The position numbers and the translations under genes were made by a program. Of a stretch of DNA of 32,716 nt, positions 16,214 through 23,565 are shown piece by piece. Origin of the DNA: CAILLO01 sp964579735. GTDB lineage: Bacteria; Bacillota; Clostridia; Saccharofermentanales; UBA5734. Every line of letters begins with the position of its first letter. The stretch's first letter is position 1. The notes beneath the pieces are model-generated. The model was not told the origin of the DNA. It did not search any database and saw only the letters and a program-made list of their open reading frames with translations. Location: positions 1 through 32,716 of the forward strand of contig CAZOHH010000021.1 in the NCBI GenBank assembly GCA_964579735.1, in the 5' to 3' direction.

Positions 16214-18259
16214 TCATTTCCCCCTTCGGAATACCTCGGCGCCGGGCACCCTGGAGATGGGTTTGACGAAGCGGAAGCCCGCGGTGCGCAGATCGAGGAC
16301 GAAAGTGTGTTCGGCGAGACCGCCGATCAGGGTATAGAGCGGGTCCGCATCCGGTACTCCCTTGCGGGTCAGGACGGCGAGGACGACCATCCACCCTTCG
16401 GATTCCTTCAGCCGCTTGCGGACGAGAAACGCCTGGGTGAGCCAGGGAAGGTCGGCTAGCCCCTCGCGGAGGCGCGAACGGGCGTCATCGCCGATTTCCA
16501 CAACCTCGAACGCATCGTGCACATCCAGGTTCTCGAGTTCCTCCCGTTGGCGGGTCGCGGACGACAGGAGGGGCCGCGCCCACGTTTCCATCTCCTGCTT
16601 CCGGTCGAGCAAGCCGTTCTCCAGCAGAAATCCCCAGAGGATCTGGAGACCGCTCTCGACGCATTCCGGGCTCAGCTCCATCGCGCGGCGCAGGGGCTCG
16701 ATGCCGGCAGGGTCGTCGAGGTAGAGGCGGAGAAGTCCGACGCGGAACAGCGCGGAGGGCGCGTCAGGGTGACGCAGGAGGACCCCCTCCATGAAGGCCA
16801 GCGCTTCTTCGTTGCGGCCGAGTTCCTCGAGGGAGAGGCAGTATTCGAGGTCGGCGTCGAAATCGTCCGCCGGGACGTAGGCGGCGACGGTCGCGGAGGC
16901 CTTGCGCCAGGGCGCGGTGATCTTCTCCCAGTTGTCGGTCAGCCGGGCGTGCAGCTGCGCGTTGAACTCCTCGGTCAGGCGGGCGGCTTCGAAGGCGGCG
17001 CAGCGGCCGTCGGTTCGGAACCGCACGGGTGCGGCCGGATCGGCGACCCCGAGGCGCTCCATGCGCTCGCGGTAGCTGGGGTGGGTCTCCTCGCGGGTCG
17101 AGGAGCGCAGGCAGATCCGGGACAGCCAGCGGTCCCCCTTCGCGTCGACGGCGGCGTAGAAGGAACGGTAGAGGCGCGTGAAGTAGTCCGTGGGAGGCTC
17201 GGGCAGCGCGCGGATGTCGTTGGGCCCGGATTCGGCGAACCGGGAGACGAAATCGTCCATGAGGGCGAGCTTCGCGCAGGCAGACCGGTAGACCTCCCGG
17301 TCGATGTGGAGCAGGACCTCGGCGTCGGCGAGTACCTCGCGCTGCTGTGAGACGGCCGCGACCCGTATCTCGAGCGCCTCGACGTAGTGGCGGGCGAACC
17401 CGCTGAGCAGCGCGTTCACGAGGACGCCGCGCTTCTGGCAGGCTTCGACGATCTTCACCCAGCGGACGACGTTCTGATAGACGCCCCGACCGATTTCGGT
17501 GTCTTTCCGATAGACGTGGGCGAGCTCGTGGAGGAAGATCGACTCGAGTTCGTCGTCGTCGAGGATTTCGAGCAGGTGGAGCCCTATGTCCATCTCGTTC
17601 CGACTGCGGAAACCAAAGCCGACGGGTACGCTTCCGACGCGGCAGTTGGCGTCGGGAAGCACGGACACGCGGTCGAAAGGCGGTGCGGTGGTCTTCTCGA
17701 CGGCTCGGGCGATCAGGGTGTTCAGATTGGGATATCGCTCCGGTTCGAGCGCGAGTCCGACGGGTTCGTCGGGCTTGATGTAGAGGGCGCGCAGCACCGT
17801 GTAGGCGACGGCGAGGAGTCCCACGACGAGGGTGCTGCCCGCGCCGGGGGAGGCAGCGGTCTGGACGGACAGCATGACGACTCCGACGATGGATAGAAGG
17901 TCGAGGGCGAGCAGCAGGGCGATGTAGAGGCCGCCGAGACGGGTCATTCGCCGCAGCGCACGGCTGGATCCGTGAGGGTCGGTTTCGGCACGGCCGACGA
18001 GCATGAGGAACTCTGCGTTGCGCTCTTCTTCGGTGGGGAGCCTGCGGTTTCCGAAGGCCAATCCGACGACGAAGAGGTACAGGACGCCGAGCACGCCGAA
18101 AGCTCCGGCGGCGAGCAGGGCGTTCCCGACGGTATCGAGCGACAGGACGATTACGCCCGCCACGGCCGCAGCTGCAAGGAACGCGGCGGGACCCCGGAGC
18201 GCGAGCTTCAGGAAGCGGTTAGAACCAGCCAAGCGCGGTCCCGATCCCGACGAGGGCAT
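16214..18259 (-). CDS. Membrane-anchored M48-type zinc metallopeptidase with tetratricopeptide-like C-terminal region, 681 aa
   Basis: Hydrophobic segments at about 24-41, 47-70, 108-132 and 141-160 anchor the protein. The peptidase core has HELAH (244-248) and the downstream E308VLAD312 of M48 enzymes, giving two His and one Glu zinc ligands. A substrate-groove-like GSVPVGFG lies at about 209-216. Residues about 450-570 carry helical pairs of tetratricopeptide type (DLEYCLSLEELGRNEEALAFMEGVLLRHPDAP, LRLYLDDPAGIEPLRRAMELSPE), probably for partner binding. M48 proteases degrade or process membrane proteins. The ATG at 18259 overlaps the small upstream gene by 41 bases and lacks a clear ribosome binding site; a TTG at 18232 is an alternative. 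The last residues run to a TGA followed in frame by the GNAT remnant. Confidence 0.85.
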   Translation of the reverse strand: MPSSGSGPRLAGSNRFLKLALRGPAAFLAAAAVAGVIVLSLDTVGNALLAAGAFGVLGVLYLFVVGLAFGNRRLPTEEERNAEFLMLVGRAETDPHGSSRALRRMTRLGGLYIALLLALDLLSIVGVVMLSVQTAASPGAGSTLVVGLLAVAYTVLRALYIKPDEPVGLALEPERYPNLNTLIARAVEKTTAPPFDRVSVLPDANCRVGSVPVGFGFRSRNEMDIGLHLLEILDDDELESIFLHELAHVYRKDTEIGRGVYQNVVRWVKIVEACQKRGVLVNALLSGFARHYVEALEIRVAAVSQQREVLADAEVLLHIDREVYRSACAKLALMDDFVSRFAESGPNDIRALPEPPTDYFTRLYRSFYAAVDAKGDRWLSRICLRSSTREETHPSYRERMERLGVADPAAPVRFRTDGRCAAFEAARLTEEFNAQLHARLTDNWEKITAPWRKASATVAAYVPADDFDADLEYCLSLEELGRNEEALAFMEGVLLRHPDAPSALFRVGLLRLYLDDPAGIEPLRRAMELSPECVESGLQILWGFLLENGLLDRKQEMETWARPLLSSATRQREELENLDVHDAFEVVEIGDDARSRLREGLADLPWLTQAFLVRKRLKESEGWMVVLAVLTRKGVPDADPLYTLIGGLAEHTFVLDLRTAGFRFVKPISRVPGAEVFRRGK

Positions 18260-18422
18260 GGATCAGGGCGAGAACCAGGATCGCGATGGCGGTGACCTTG
18301 TGGCAGGCGGGTGGGACCTTGATGATCCGTTTTCCGTTGAGAATCTGGAAGACGATCAGGATCACGAGCAGCATACCGCCCCAGGTGGTCATGGAAAGGC
18401 CGGCGATCACGGGGATGTTCAT
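18219..18422 (-). CDS. Small two-helix membrane protein with helix histidines, 67 aa
   Basis: AAGGAGG seven bases before the ATG makes the start secure. There are two membrane helices: TTWGGMLLVILIVFQIL (about 12-28) and VTAIAILVLALIHALVGIGTAL (about 43-64), joined by a basic loop (GKRIIKVPPACHK). His41 at the start of helix two and His54 within it are 13 residues apart, a spacing that occurs among haem-ligating helices of cytochrome b-type proteins, but one helix and two His are not enough to claim haem binding. I know of no characterised family. It is first in an operon with the M48 peptidase, which it overlaps by 41 bases, so it may be that enzyme's partner. Confidence 0.75.
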   Translation of the reverse strand: MNIPVIAGLSMTTWGGMLLVILIVFQILNGKRIIKVPPACHKVTAIAILVLALIHALVGIGTALGWF

Positions 18423-18493
18423 GGTGCATCCTCCTTCTGGGCTGGGTCCGGCAGATCGAAGCCGGTGCTTGCGAATCGGTCATTCCTGCTTTC

Positions 18494-18502
18494 ATCATAG
18501 CA
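18494..18502 (-). promoter_or_regulatory. Extended -10 promoter for the small membrane protein and peptidase
   Basis: The minus strand reads TGCTATGAT, that is TG-n-TATGAT with five of six -10 matches. It lies about 72 bases upstream of the ATG at 18422 and downstream of the preceding gene's stop at 18530, so the two-gene operon can be expressed on its own. Confidence 0.45.
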
Positions 18503-18529
18503 TAGCGGAGGAATGGATTCGGAACCTTC

Positions 18530-18871
18530 CTATCGGCCCAGCGCCCGCGCGAAGCCCTCCGCGATGCCGAGTGCCTCTTCCCTGCTGCCGGCGGGGGCTT
18601 CGAAGACGATCCGCGCGNNNNNNNNNNNNNNNNNNNNNNNNNNNNNNNNNNNNNNNNNNNNNNNNNNNNNNNNNNNNNNNNNNNNNNNNNNNNNNNNNNN
18701 NNNNNNNNNNNNNNNNNCGATCCGCGCGCGGCGGTTCTCTGGAAACGGCCATGGCCTCTCCTGCCCGCCCTGTACGTCGATCAGGAACAGCGACCGCGGG
18801 GGCAGCGAAAGGTCCATGAAGTCGACCCAGCGACGCTTCCGTTCGGTGAACCGGACCGAAGGCTCGGTCAT
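18530..18871 (-). CDS. Gene interrupted by the sequence gap, possibly UroD-like, incomplete
   Basis: The start ATG (18869-18871) overlaps the flavoprotein stop as ATGA, with GAGGAGG upstream. The first 51 residues (VRFTERKRRWVDFMD, RSLFLIDV, RPWPFPENRRARI) recall the N-termini of uroporphyrinogen-decarboxylase-like proteins, and the last residues (ARIVFEAPAGSREEALGIAEGF) recall their final strand and helix. Everything between is hidden by 100 N, whose number is conventional rather than measured; the family usually has 300 or more residues. Both flanks stay in the same frame. If the flanking 11-base repeat is instead a true contig overlap, the product would be a complete protein of about 76 residues. 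UroD-like assignment is tentative. Confidence 0.55.
   Translation of the reverse strand: MTEPSVRFTERKRRWVDFMDLSLPPRSLFLIDVQGGQERPWPFPENRRARIXXXXXXXXXXXXXXXXXXXXXXXXXXXXXXXXXXARIVFEAPAGSREEALGIAEGFARALGR
18618..18717. other. Assembly gap of 100 N with identical 11-base flanks
   Basis: Exactly 100 unknown bases, the usual placeholder for a gap of unknown size. The 11 bases before it (18607-18617) and after it (18718-18728) are identical, CGATCCGCGCG, in the same reading frame of the interrupted gene. Confidence 0.98.
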
Positions 18872-19965
18872 GTCGCGACCTCCTCGTGCAGGCCATGGCT
18901 CAGCAGACCCGAGCGCAGGGCGAGACGGCGCAGCGCGGGGACGTACATCATGGGCGACTTCAGGTTCTTGAGGAGCAGGTTGGTGCGCAGCGTGGCCGTG
19001 GCGTGGCGGTAGCGCACCTCCCAGCCCTCGAGGCCGGGTTCGAGGGCCCGGGCCAGGGCGAGTGCGCTGCGGAAGGCGTAGCTGAAGCCCTCGGCGGAGC
19101 TGGGGCTGATGAAGCCGGCCGCCTCGCCGACGAGGGCGAGACCGTTGGAGCCGAGGGCGATCTGGCGGAGGGAGACGGGGCGAAGAAGCTGGGAGCCTTC
19201 GCGGCCGCACGGGCGAGAGAGGTCGTAGCCGAAGCCGGCAAGGCCGGCCTTGAGGCGGTCGAAGCGTACGAGGGCCTCGGGGCCGGGGGCGAGGGCGGTG
19301 CCGACGAGGAGACGGCCATCCTTGGGGACGCTCCAGCCATAGAAGTCGGTGATGGATGCGTCGAAGAAGGAGGAGAAGAAAGGCTGCGGGTCGGCCGCCT
19401 CGAACCACTCCTGGACGGCTACATAACGCTTCGGGGCGGGAGCGTCCGGGGCTGCGAGTTTTCGCACCAGGGACGCGGCGCCGTCCGCGCCGACGATGAG
19501 CCGGGCGTGTTCGGTGAACGCGGCCCCCCCGGAGTCCGGCTTGAGGTGGAGCGTGAAGGAGGATGCGGTCGTGGAGGCGTCGCGCTCGACGGCGGTGCAC
19601 AGGCACCCATAGCGCGTGTCGGCGTGCACGGCCAGCGAGGCGAGCCAGCGGTCGAGGCGCTCGCGGTCGACGTTGATATAGAAGCGCTGGTAATAGCGTT
19701 CGAGACCGCTCGGCAGGTCGATGGTCCGAACGGTGAAGAGCTGCGGCCCGACAAGGACCGAAGCCGGCAGTCCGAGACCGAACTGGGCCATCACCTTCTG
19801 TGCGTCGGGCGAGACCAGCCCGCCGCAGCTCTTGACGAACTGGCCGGGGGTCGGTGCGGCATCGAGTCTGCGGCGGTCGACGAGGAGGACGCGGTACCGC
19901 CTGCCGAGGAGGCGGGCGAGCGTGGAACCTGCGGGGCCTGCGCCGAGGATGGCGATGTCATGCAT
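18868..19965 (-). CDS. FAD-dependent oxidoreductase, geranylgeranyl reductase family, 365 aa
   Basis: A Rossmann FAD-binding motif opens the protein (DIAILGAGPAGSTLARLL, GxGxxG at residues 8-13), followed by CGGLVSPDAQ and the substrate-domain phrase RFYINVDRERLDRWL. The second FAD motif LALVGEAAGFISPSSAEGFSYAF lies at about 270-292. The family reduces isoprenoid double bonds in lipids or quinones, but many bacterial members have other or unknown substrates. The ATG at 19965 is chosen because the FAD motif follows at once; the frame extends to 20022. No Shine-Dalgarno is obvious beyond AAGGA. It is first in an operon with the gap-interrupted gene, by ATGA overlap. Confidence 0.85.
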   Translation of the reverse strand: MHDIAILGAGPAGSTLARLLGRRYRVLLVDRRRLDAAPTPGQFVKSCGGLVSPDAQKVMAQFGLGLPASVLVGPQLFTVRTIDLPSGLERYYQRFYINVDRERLDRWLASLAVHADTRYGCLCTAVERDASTTASSFTLHLKPDSGGAAFTEHARLIVGADGAASLVRKLAAPDAPAPKRYVAVQEWFEAADPQPFFSSFFDASITDFYGWSVPKDGRLLVGTALAPGPEALVRFDRLKAGLAGFGYDLSRPCGREGSQLLRPVSLRQIALGSNGLALVGEAAGFISPSSAEGFSYAFRSALALARALEPGLEGWEVRYRHATATLRTNLLLKNLKSPMMYVPALRRLALRSGLLSHGLHEEVAT

Positions 19966-20007
19966 TTCGGGTGGATCCTTTCCGTGGGGTCCAAGGAGAA
20001 TGATTCG

Positions 20008-20013
20008 ATTATA
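20008..20013 (-). promoter_or_regulatory. TATAAT -10 box of the flavoprotein operon
   Basis: A perfect TATAAT on the minus strand, 42 bases before the flavoprotein ATG. The -35 hexamer is weak (GTTTCA at spacing 17). Confidence 0.5.
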
Positions 20014-20194
20014 CACGAGCAACTATGGAGTGAAACGATGCGCAGGATAGTACTTCTTGTCTTGTATTCGTAAAGAATCGCTACTTTCTTGGTATTCCAT
20101 ATTCCTTGGTTGGTTTCAGAATAGATATAGGTCCATGCCCTGCCAAAAAGCCGATGAACCATTCCCCTCACGAAAAGGAGAAAGGAACCCAACC

Positions 20195-20845
20195 ATGTAC
20201 CAGAGCGACAACAAGGACCGACGATTCATCCGAGTCTCCTCCAAGCGGCAGATCACACTGCCGATTTCCTTTGTCAAGGCGCTCGGCATCGAGGAGGTCG
20301 TGGAGTGCATCCTGCGGGAGGACGCTCTGCTGGTCCGACCGTTCCGATCCGGCACGCAGAACTCCTTTCCGGACCTGATCCTTGCCAGATTGCTGGACAA
20401 GGGGCTTGCTGGCCGGCAACTCCTGGACGCCTTCCGCACCCGGAACGGCAGGATAAGGCCCGAACTGGAGAAGCTCTTCGAGCTGGCAGAAGGGATTTCG
20501 ACCGGTCGGACCCTGTCCGCATCGGTGCCGACATACTACCATCGACCTCTGTATGCCCGATTCGACCTTCGATTCACGCCTGTCGCTTCGGGATATCTGG
20601 CCGGCATCGAGGAGCAGCTGAAGCAGGAGGAGTTCCACCAGGCACTACTCACCATCGCCACGGATCCGAAGTGCGGAAATCCATTGGGCGATGACCTTCA
20701 AGGACTTCAAGGTTACGATGTATACTATGGGGAGGAGCGACACATGCTGGCATACTGGACATTCAAGAGTTATCAGTGTGTCATCGTGATGCTTGCCGGC
20801 ACAAAAGGCGATATTCTGGCGCAGCTGGAGCCACGAACTGATTGA
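20195..20845 (+). CDS. AbrB/SpoVT-type DNA-binding domain fused to a RelE-like domain, 216 aa
   Basis: Residues 11-50 form a swapped-hairpin AbrB/MazE-type domain (FIRVSSKRQITLPISFVKALGI, then CILREDALLVRPF). A helical linker follows (about 58-105). Residues about 120-205 look like a RelE/ParE-fold toxin: RFTPVASGYLAGIEEQ, the helix LLTIATDPKCGNPLG, then DLQGLQGYDVYYGEERHMLAYWTF and VIVMLAGTKGD, matching the family's order of helix, P-x-x-G-x-x-L, glycine turn and final strands. AbrB-type antitoxins with RelE-fold toxins are known as two genes in PrlF-YhaV; here both lie in one chain without an obvious internal start. It could be a self-neutralised toxin or a regulator that reuses the fold. 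The ATG at 20195 follows AAAGGA. The gene stands alone, with an AT-rich upstream region. Confidence 0.75.
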   Translation: MYQSDNKDRRFIRVSSKRQITLPISFVKALGIEEVVECILREDALLVRPFRSGTQNSFPDLILARLLDKGLAGRQLLDAFRTRNGRIRPELEKLFELAEGISTGRTLSASVPTYYHRPLYARFDLRFTPVASGYLAGIEEQLKQEEFHQALLTIATDPKCGNPLGDDLQGLQGYDVYYGEERHMLAYWTFKSYQCVIVMLAGTKGDILAQLEPRTD

Positions 20846-20871
20846 ACAGGATGGATGCGCGGTGGTATAAT
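20842..20871 (+). promoter_or_regulatory. Promoter of argGH with extended -10
   Basis: TTGAAC (20842-20847) is followed after 18 bases by TATAAT (20866-20871), which is preceded by TGG to give TGGTATAAT. It lies at the very end of the AbrB-RelE gene and 64 bases before argG. Confidence 0.7.
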
Positions 20872-20882
20872 ACCCACAATTT

Positions 20883-20896
20883 TACATAAATATGCA
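20883..20896. promoter_or_regulatory. Candidate ARG box (arginine repressor site)
   Basis: TACATAAATATGCA matches the ARG box core TGAATWWWWATTCA at 11 of 14 positions by my count. It begins 12 bases after the -10 box, so a bound ArgR would block early transcription of argGH. Only one box is visible, whereas operators are often paired. Confidence 0.45.
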
Positions 20897-20934
20897 GCGC
20901 CGGAAGGAACCGGGCTGCCAGGGAGGGATTCGAC

Positions 20935-22149
20935 ATGGCGAAGGAAAAGATCGTTCTGGCATACTCCGGAGGACTGGACACCTCGATCATCATCCCGTGG
21001 CTGTTGGAGCATTACGACTGCGAGGTCATCGCGATGGCTGCCGACGTCGGGCAGGGCGAGGAGCTCGACCCGCTGAACGAGAAGGCGATCAAGACCGGCG
21101 CTTCCAAGATCTTCATCGAGGATCTGAAGGAAGAATTCGTCACCGACTACATCTACCCCACTCTCAAGGCCGGAGCCAAGTATGAAGGCCGCTATCTGCT
21201 GGGCACGTCCTTCGCGCGGCCCCTGATCGCGAAGCGCATGGTCGAGATCGCGAAGCGCGAGGGTGCGACCGCCGTGGCGCACGGTGCGACCGGCAAGGGC
21301 AACGATCAGGTCCGCTTCGAGCTGACCGTCAAGGCACTCGCACCTGAACTCAAGATCATCGCCCCCTGGCGCGTCTGGGACATCCGCTCCCGCGAGGACG
21401 CGATCGACTACGCCGTCGGCCGCGGCATCCCGATCCCCGTCACCAAGAAGGACAACTATTCGATGGACCGCAACCTCTGGCACTTGAGCCACGAGGGAGC
21501 GGACCTCGAGGACCCCGCCAACGAGCCGCAATACGACAAGCTGCTCAAGATCATGAAGTCGCCCGAGCACGCACCCGACAAGGCGACGTACGTCGAGGTC
21601 GAGTTCGAAAAGGGCATCCCCGTGCGCGTCGACGGGATGGCCAAGGGACCGGTCGAACTGCTGACCTACCTGAACAAGGTGGGCGGACAGAACGGCGTCG
21701 GCATCCTGGACATGGTCGAGAACCGCCTCGTCGGCATGAAGTCGCGCGGCGTCTATGAAACCCCGGGCGGCACCATCCTCTACGAAGCGCACCGCGAACT
21801 CGAGCAGCTCTGCCTCGACCGCGACACGCTGCATTACAAGGACCAGGTCGCGCTGCGCTTCGCCGAGCTGGTCTACTACGGACAGTGGTTCCACCCGCTG
21901 CGCGAGGCGCTGTCCGCGTTCGTCGACAAGACCCAGCAGACGGTGACCGGCAAGGTCCGACTGAAGCTCTACAAAGGAACCTGCCTCCCCGCCGGATCGA
22001 CTTCGCCGTTCTCTCTCTATAGTGAAGCGCTGTCGACCTTCGGCAAGGACGACGTGTACAACCAGGGAGACGCAACCGGCTTCATCAACCTGTTCGGCCT
22101 GCCCATGAAGGTGGTCTCGAACATGAAGAAGAAGAACGGCCTCCTGTAG
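20935..22149 (+). CDS. argG: Argininosuccinate synthase, 404 aa
   Basis: The enzyme joins citrulline and aspartate with ATP to make argininosuccinate, the seventh step of arginine synthesis, in the cytoplasm. The N-type ATP pyrophosphatase loop AYSGGLDTS is at residues 9-17, followed by AADVGQGEEL, the substrate motif YEGRYLLGTSFARPLIAK and GATGKGNDQVRFE. Length and order are those of ordinary bacterial ArgG. The ATG has GGGAGGG seven bases upstream. It is transcribed with argH, 25 bases downstream, from the TGGTATAAT promoter and probably repressed by ArgR through the candidate ARG box. No defect is seen. Confidence 0.98.
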   Translation: MAKEKIVLAYSGGLDTSIIIPWLLEHYDCEVIAMAADVGQGEELDPLNEKAIKTGASKIFIEDLKEEFVTDYIYPTLKAGAKYEGRYLLGTSFARPLIAKRMVEIAKREGATAVAHGATGKGNDQVRFELTVKALAPELKIIAPWRVWDIRSREDAIDYAVGRGIPIPVTKKDNYSMDRNLWHLSHEGADLEDPANEPQYDKLLKIMKSPEHAPDKATYVEVEFEKGIPVRVDGMAKGPVELLTYLNKVGGQNGVGILDMVENRLVGMKSRGVYETPGGTILYEAHRELEQLCLDRDTLHYKDQVALRFAELVYYGQWFHPLREALSAFVDKTQQTVTGKVRLKLYKGTCLPAGSTSPFSLYSEALSTFGKDDVYNQGDATGFINLFGLPMKVVSNMKKKNGLL

Positions 22150-22174
22150 GACGGCGGACGGGACGGCGTACGCG

Positions 22175-23560
22175 ATGGCAGCGGGAAAGCTCTGGGACGG
22201 CCGGTTCGGCAAGGCGACCGACGCCGCGGTGGACGGCTTCAATTCGTCCATATCCTTCGACGCCCGGCTCTTCCGCCAGGATATCCGCGGGAGCCTCGCC
22301 CACGCGCGCATGCTCGCCCGCATCGGGCTGTTGTCGGCGGAAGACGCCACCACGATCGGGACGGGACTCGAGGGAATCCTCGCCGACCTCGAGTCGGGCG
22401 CGCTGGCGTTCGACCCGAAGGCGGAGGATATCCACATGTTCGTCGAGTCGGTGCTGACGGAGCGTGTCGGCGACGCCGGCAAGCGCCTGCACACCGGCCG
22501 CAGCCGCAACGATCAGGTCGCGCTCGACCTGCGGCTCTACCTGAAGGACGAGTGCGGCGTGATCTCGAAGCAAATCGAGGCACTGGTCACGACCCTCGTG
22601 GAACTAGCCCGCGCGAACCTCGACACGGTGATGCCAGGCTACACGCACCTCCAGCGCGCGCAGCCCATCACGTTCGCCCACCACCTCGGCGCGTATGTCC
22701 AGATGTTCCGACGCGACCACGGCCGGCTCGCCGACTGCGCGAAGCGGATGGACCTCTCCCCTCTCGGCTCCGGCGCCCTGGCCGGCACGTCCTACCCGCT
22801 CGACCGCGCTTCGGTGGCGGCGGACCTCGGACTCGCAGGCATCACGGCCAACAGCCTCGACGGCGTGTCGGACCGCGACTTCGCAATCGAACTCGCCGCG
22901 GCGCTGTCCATCGTGATGGTCCACCTCTCCCGCTTCAGCGAGGAGCTCGTGCTGTGGTCGTCGCAGGAGTTCGGCTTCGTCGAGCTCGATGATGCATACA
23001 GCACCGGCAGCAGCATCATGCCCCAGAAGAAGAACCCGGATGTGGCGGAACTCACCCGCGGCAAGAGCGGGCGCGTGTTCGGCTCGCTCATGGCGTTGCT
23101 GACCGTGATGAAGGGTCTGCCGCTCGCCTACAACAAGGACATGCAGGAGGACAAGGAGGCCGTGTTCGACGCCGTCGACACGGTCGAGGCGTGCCTCCCG
23201 CCATTCACCGGCATGCTGGCCACTTTGACCGTGAAGCGCGAGGCCATGCGGCGCGCAGCGGCGGGCGGATTCACCAACGCGACGGATCTGGCGGACTACC
23301 TGGTCGGCAAGGGTCTCCCCTTCCGCAGCGCACACGAGGTATCCGGCAAGCTCGTCCGGTACTGCCTCGCGGCGGGCACGGCGCTCGAGGACCTGTCCCT
23401 CGACGAATTCCTCTCGTTCTCCCCGCTCTTCGCGTCCGACGTCTTCGAGGCGCTGTCACTGGATGCATGCGTCCGCGTGCGGTCGCTCCCGGGCGGACCG
23501 GCACCGAGCGCGGTCGCGGTCATGCTCGACGAGACGGATCGGTGGCTCGCGGGGCTATAA
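22175..23560 (+). CDS. argH: Argininosuccinate lyase, 461 aa
   Basis: It cleaves argininosuccinate into arginine and fumarate, the last step of arginine synthesis, as a homotetramer. The fumarase/aspartase-superfamily signature GSSIMPQKKNPD is at residues 278-289 with catalytic S280, and the general acid/base H158 lies in PGYTHLQ. The opening KLWDGRF and the HTGRSRND motif (106-113) are typical. Length is normal. The start ATG follows argG by 25 bases with only a weak ribosome binding site (GGACGG), so translation may depend partly on argG. The gene ends five bases from the convergent nagB-like gene, and GGGGC-N10-GCCCC at 23561-23580 might form a shared weak hairpin. Confidence 0.98.
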   Translation: MAAGKLWDGRFGKATDAAVDGFNSSISFDARLFRQDIRGSLAHARMLARIGLLSAEDATTIGTGLEGILADLESGALAFDPKAEDIHMFVESVLTERVGDAGKRLHTGRSRNDQVALDLRLYLKDECGVISKQIEALVTTLVELARANLDTVMPGYTHLQRAQPITFAHHLGAYVQMFRRDHGRLADCAKRMDLSPLGSGALAGTSYPLDRASVAADLGLAGITANSLDGVSDRDFAIELAAALSIVMVHLSRFSEELVLWSSQEFGFVELDDAYSTGSSIMPQKKNPDVAELTRGKSGRVFGSLMALLTVMKGLPLAYNKDMQEDKEAVFDAVDTVEACLPPFTGMLATLTVKREAMRRAAAGGFTNATDLADYLVGKGLPFRSAHEVSGKLVRYCLAAGTALEDLSLDEFLSFSPLFASDVFEALSLDACVRVRSLPGGPAPSAVAVMLDETDRWLAGL

Positions 23561-23565
23561 GGGGC

